A DNA stretch of 64,000 nucleotides from Blastomonas aquatica (lineage in GTDB: Bacteria; Pseudomonadota; Alphaproteobacteria; Sphingomonadales; Sphingomonadaceae): positions 372,001 through 436,000 of the forward strand of contig NZ_BMGD01000001.1 in NCBI RefSeq assembly GCF_014639875.1, read 5' to 3'. Below, piece after piece: positions 61,726 to 64,000 of the stretch. Below the pieces are notes generated by a model. That model worked only from the letters and a program-made list of their open reading frames with translations. It was not told the DNA's origin and searched no databases. Every line of letters begins with the position of its first letter. Positions within the stretch are counted from its first letter, which is position 1. Position numbers and translations under genes: made by a program.

Positions 61726-62556
61726 ATGTCTTTCGTCACTTCGCTCAGCGGCCTGAAAGCGGCCCAGACCGATCTTTCGGTTGTTTCCAACAACATCGCC
61801 AACAGCAACTCGATCGGTTTCAAGAAGAGCCGCGCCGAGTTCGGCGACCTGTTTGCATCTGCACCCACGCAGAACACCAAGTCGGTCGCCGGCCAGGGCG
61901 TCCGCCTCAACGGCATTGTCCAGCAGTACACGCAAGGCTCGCTCAACTCGACCGGACGCACGCTCGATCTGGCGGTGGCTGGCGACGGCTTCTTCATCGT
62001 CAAGGGCCAGCCCCCGCGCGAGGCACAGACCTACACTCGCAACGGTTCGTTCACGGTCAATGTCGATCGCGAAGTCGTCGACAGCACCGGCAACAAGGTC
62101 CAGCTGCTGCCGGTCAACGCCGCCGGTCAGATCACATCTACCTCGGCCGCCGATATGTACGATTTCGTGCTGCCCGAAACGGACCCCACCGATCCGACTG
62201 CGGTGCTGTCCAACATCACCATTGCCGATGACGGCATCGTCAGCGCGACCTATTCGAATGGCAACCAGTCGCGCGTCGGCGCGGTTGCCATGGCCAGCTT
62301 TGCCGCGGTTGAAGGCTTGCGCCCGATCGGCGACTCGCATTGGCAGGCCACCGGTGTCTCGGGGGTCGCGCTGATCAACCAGGCCGGCAACGGCCCGTTG
62401 GGCACCGTCCGCTCGGGTACGCTCGAAGCGGCGAATATCGATCTGACCGAAGAACTGGTGGGATTGATCGCAGCCCAGCGCAACTTCCAGGCGAATGCCA
62501 AGGCGATCGAAACCGCCAACAACATGACGCAGGCCATCGTCAACCTGCGGAGCTGA
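61726..62556 (+). CDS. flgE: Flagellar hook protein FlgE, short form
   Basis: The product has 276 residues, against about 400 or more in enteric bacteria. The N-terminus (SFVTSLSGLKAAQTDLSVVSNNIANSNSIGFKKSRAEFGDLFA) and C-terminus (GTLEAANIDLTEELVGLIAAQRNFQANAKAIETANNMTQAIVNLRS) are complete; the middle is reduced, so most of the outer domain (D2) appears absent. The ribosome site GAGGAG is good. Confidence 0.9.
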   Translation: MSFVTSLSGLKAAQTDLSVVSNNIANSNSIGFKKSRAEFGDLFASAPTQNTKSVAGQGVRLNGIVQQYTQGSLNSTGRTLDLAVAGDGFFIVKGQPPREAQTYTRNGSFTVNVDREVVDSTGNKVQLLPVNAAGQITSTSAADMYDFVLPETDPTDPTAVLSNITIADDGIVSATYSNGNQSRVGAVAMASFAAVEGLRPIGDSHWQATGVSGVALINQAGNGPLGTVRSGTLEAANIDLTEELVGLIAAQRNFQANAKAIETANNMTQAIVNLRS

Positions 62557-62605
62557 TAACCGCCTGATCGATTGATACTGAACCCCTCACACACGGTGCC
62601 CTGAC

Positions 62606-63349
62606 ATGGACAAAATGATCCACATCAACCTCAAAGCCATGCAGGGCATCATGAACCGGCAGACGGCTATTGCCAACAACATGGCAAATGCCGATACCAC
62701 CGGCTTTCGGGCCGAGATCATCAACGCCCGCGCCCTGTATGTTCAGGGCGATGGGCTCGACAGCCGCGCATCGACCAGCGAGGCGGTGATCGGCGCGGAC
62801 ATGAATGGCGGCACGATCGAAAACACCGGCGGCACGCTGGACGTCGCGATCAACGGTGACGCGCTGCTGGCGGTCCAGGCCCCGGATGGCGCCGAAGCCT
62901 ATACGCGGCGTGGTGATCTGGTGGTCAACGAAACCGGTCTGCTGACCACGGGCGATGGCCACCCGGTACTCGGCCAGAACGGCCCGATCACCCTGCCTTC
63001 TGCCGACAGGATCACAATCGCGTCGAACGGTGCGATCTCGATCGTTCCGGTCGGCGGTGACCCCGCCCAGCCGATCGAGGCCGGCCGGTTGAAGCTGGTC
63101 AGCCCGCAGGGCAGCGAAATCAAGAAAGGCCGCGACAACCTGTTCCGCGTGCCCGGCGATGGCGCGCTGCCCGATGACCCCGATGCCAGCGTGACCACAG
63201 GCGCGCTGGAGGGATCGAACGTCAACATGACCCAGTCGCTGGTCGACATGATCGAGGCCAGCCGCGCCTGGGAAACCCAGGTCAAGATGCTGACCACCGC
63301 CCAGGAAATGGACGAAAGCGGCGCACGCATCATGCAGCTGTCCGCTTGA
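62606..63349 (+). CDS. flgF: Flagellar proximal rod protein FlgF
   Basis: The product has 247 residues. MNRQTAIANNMANADTTGFRAEI and the C-terminal VTTGALEGSNVNMTQSLVDMIEASRAWETQVKMLTTAQEMDESGARIMQLSA are FlgF-like. It is placed between flgE and flgG as usual. Confidence 0.92.
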   Translation: MDKMIHINLKAMQGIMNRQTAIANNMANADTTGFRAEIINARALYVQGDGLDSRASTSEAVIGADMNGGTIENTGGTLDVAINGDALLAVQAPDGAEAYTRRGDLVVNETGLLTTGDGHPVLGQNGPITLPSADRITIASNGAISIVPVGGDPAQPIEAGRLKLVSPQGSEIKKGRDNLFRVPGDGALPDDPDASVTTGALEGSNVNMTQSLVDMIEASRAWETQVKMLTTAQEMDESGARIMQLSA

Positions 63350-63371
63350 ACCGGAACGGAGTGAAAATAAG

Positions 63372-64000
63372 ATGAGCAACGGAGCCCTTCAGGTCGCCCG
63401 CACCGGGCTGGACGCGCAGAACACCAAGATGCGCGTCATCGCCAACAACCTGGCAAACGTGAACACCACCGGTTTCAAGCGCGACCGCGCCAATTTCGAG
63501 ACCTTGGCCTATCAGCAGCAGATCGCGCCGGGCGCCCGCGCCGATGCGCAGAACCGCTATGCCACCGGACTTTCGGTCGGCACCGGGGTCAAGGTTGCCG
63601 GCACCAGCCGCATCGACACCCAGGGTTCGGCCCAGATCACCAACAACGCGCTTGATCTGATGATCGAGGGCAACGGCTATTTTCAGGTCCAGCTGCCCGA
63701 TGGCACGTTCGCGTTCACCCGCGCGGGCAATTTCAACCAGACCGCAGAGGGCCTGCTGGTGACCCCCGAAGGCTTGCCGGTCATCCCCAACATCCAGGTA
63801 CCGCCAGGCGTCACCGGGATCACCATCGGTTCGGACGGCATGGTTTCGGCGACGCTTGCCGGCCAGCCCGAGCCCAGCGAGCTCGGCCAGATCGAGATTG
63901 CCAGCTTCGTCAATCCGGCCGGCCTTCAGTCGCTGGGCAACAACCTGCTTGCGCAGACCGCCGCCAGCGGCCCGCCCGTCACGGGTGCCGCCGGGCTCGA
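63372..64000 (+). CDS. flgG: Flagellar distal rod protein FlgG, partial at the right edge
   Basis: The frame opens with ATG at 63372 (MSNGALQVARTGLDAQNTKM) and runs off the window without a stop; about 209 codons are visible of the usual 260. VIANNLANVNTTGFKRDRANFETLAYQQQIAPGA and NNALDLMIEGNGYFQVQLPDG are standard FlgG. FlgG forms the distal rod. Confidence 0.94.
   Translation, partial: MSNGALQVARTGLDAQNTKMRVIANNLANVNTTGFKRDRANFETLAYQQQIAPGARADAQNRYATGLSVGTGVKVAGTSRIDTQGSAQITNNALDLMIEGNGYFQVQLPDGTFAFTRAGNFNQTAEGLLVTPEGLPVIPNIQVPPGVTGITIGSDGMVSATLAGQPEPSELGQIEIASFVNPAGLQSLGNNLLAQTAASGPPVTGAAGL

Overview
The window looks like a chromosomal segment of a high-GC alphaproteobacterium, most likely a member of the Sphingomonadales. 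That placement is my inference from protein styles (IalB-family protein, COQ9, NfrA/NfrB-like pair, compact flagellar locus) and from the palindromic intergenic repeats; no rRNA or tRNA gene is visible to confirm it.

Region 1 (1-8434) is an NfrA/NfrB-like surface-glycan locus on the minus strand, followed upstream by a DUF389 membrane protein. The NfrB-like glycosyltransferase gene is cut in two by a 4438-bp IS1595-type transposon (1898-6335). The element has perfect 25-bp terminal inverted repeats and an exact 8-bp target duplication. Besides the transposase it carries about seven passenger genes, including a PemK-like putative toxin with a small upstream partner, a DUF2335 membrane protein, a DUF6471 protein and a coiled-coil/winged-helix-like protein. 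Removing the element and one target copy restores a 502-residue reading frame.

Region 2 (8643-27557) holds a DUF885 lipoprotein-like hydrolase, a VOC protein, an IalB-family protein and a two-partner secretion system. The exoprotein (11048-25255) has 4735 residues: a filamentous-haemagglutinin secretion domain, 42 FG-GAP-type repeats, nine MBG repeats, a proline-rich stretch and a C-terminal tail with the only two cysteines I see. Its transporter gene lies directly upstream with an ATGA overlap.

Region 3 (27558-36133) is ordinary metabolism: a crotonase, two adjacent acyl-CoA dehydrogenases, threonine synthase, a sterol-desaturase-family hydroxylase, an Old Yellow Enzyme, an EamA transporter and COQ9.

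Region 4 (36140-64000, continuing off the right edge) is a flagellar locus. A sigma-54 activator gene followed by fliE, F, G, H, I, J, K, L, M, N, O, P, Q, R and flhB forms a long minus-strand run ending before fliD-fliS. A lytic transglycosylase gene, flhA and fliA form a second run. flgM with an flgN-like gene, flgA, and motA with a motB-like gene follow, and flgBCDEFG runs to the right edge. Four sigma-54 promoters (before the activator gene, the transglycosylase gene, flgA and flgB) and three sigma-28 promoters of identical geometry (before fliC, fliD and flgM) can be read directly. They imply a cascade: activator plus sigma-54 builds basal body, export gate and FliA, and FliA then drives filament, cap and its own anti-sigma factor.
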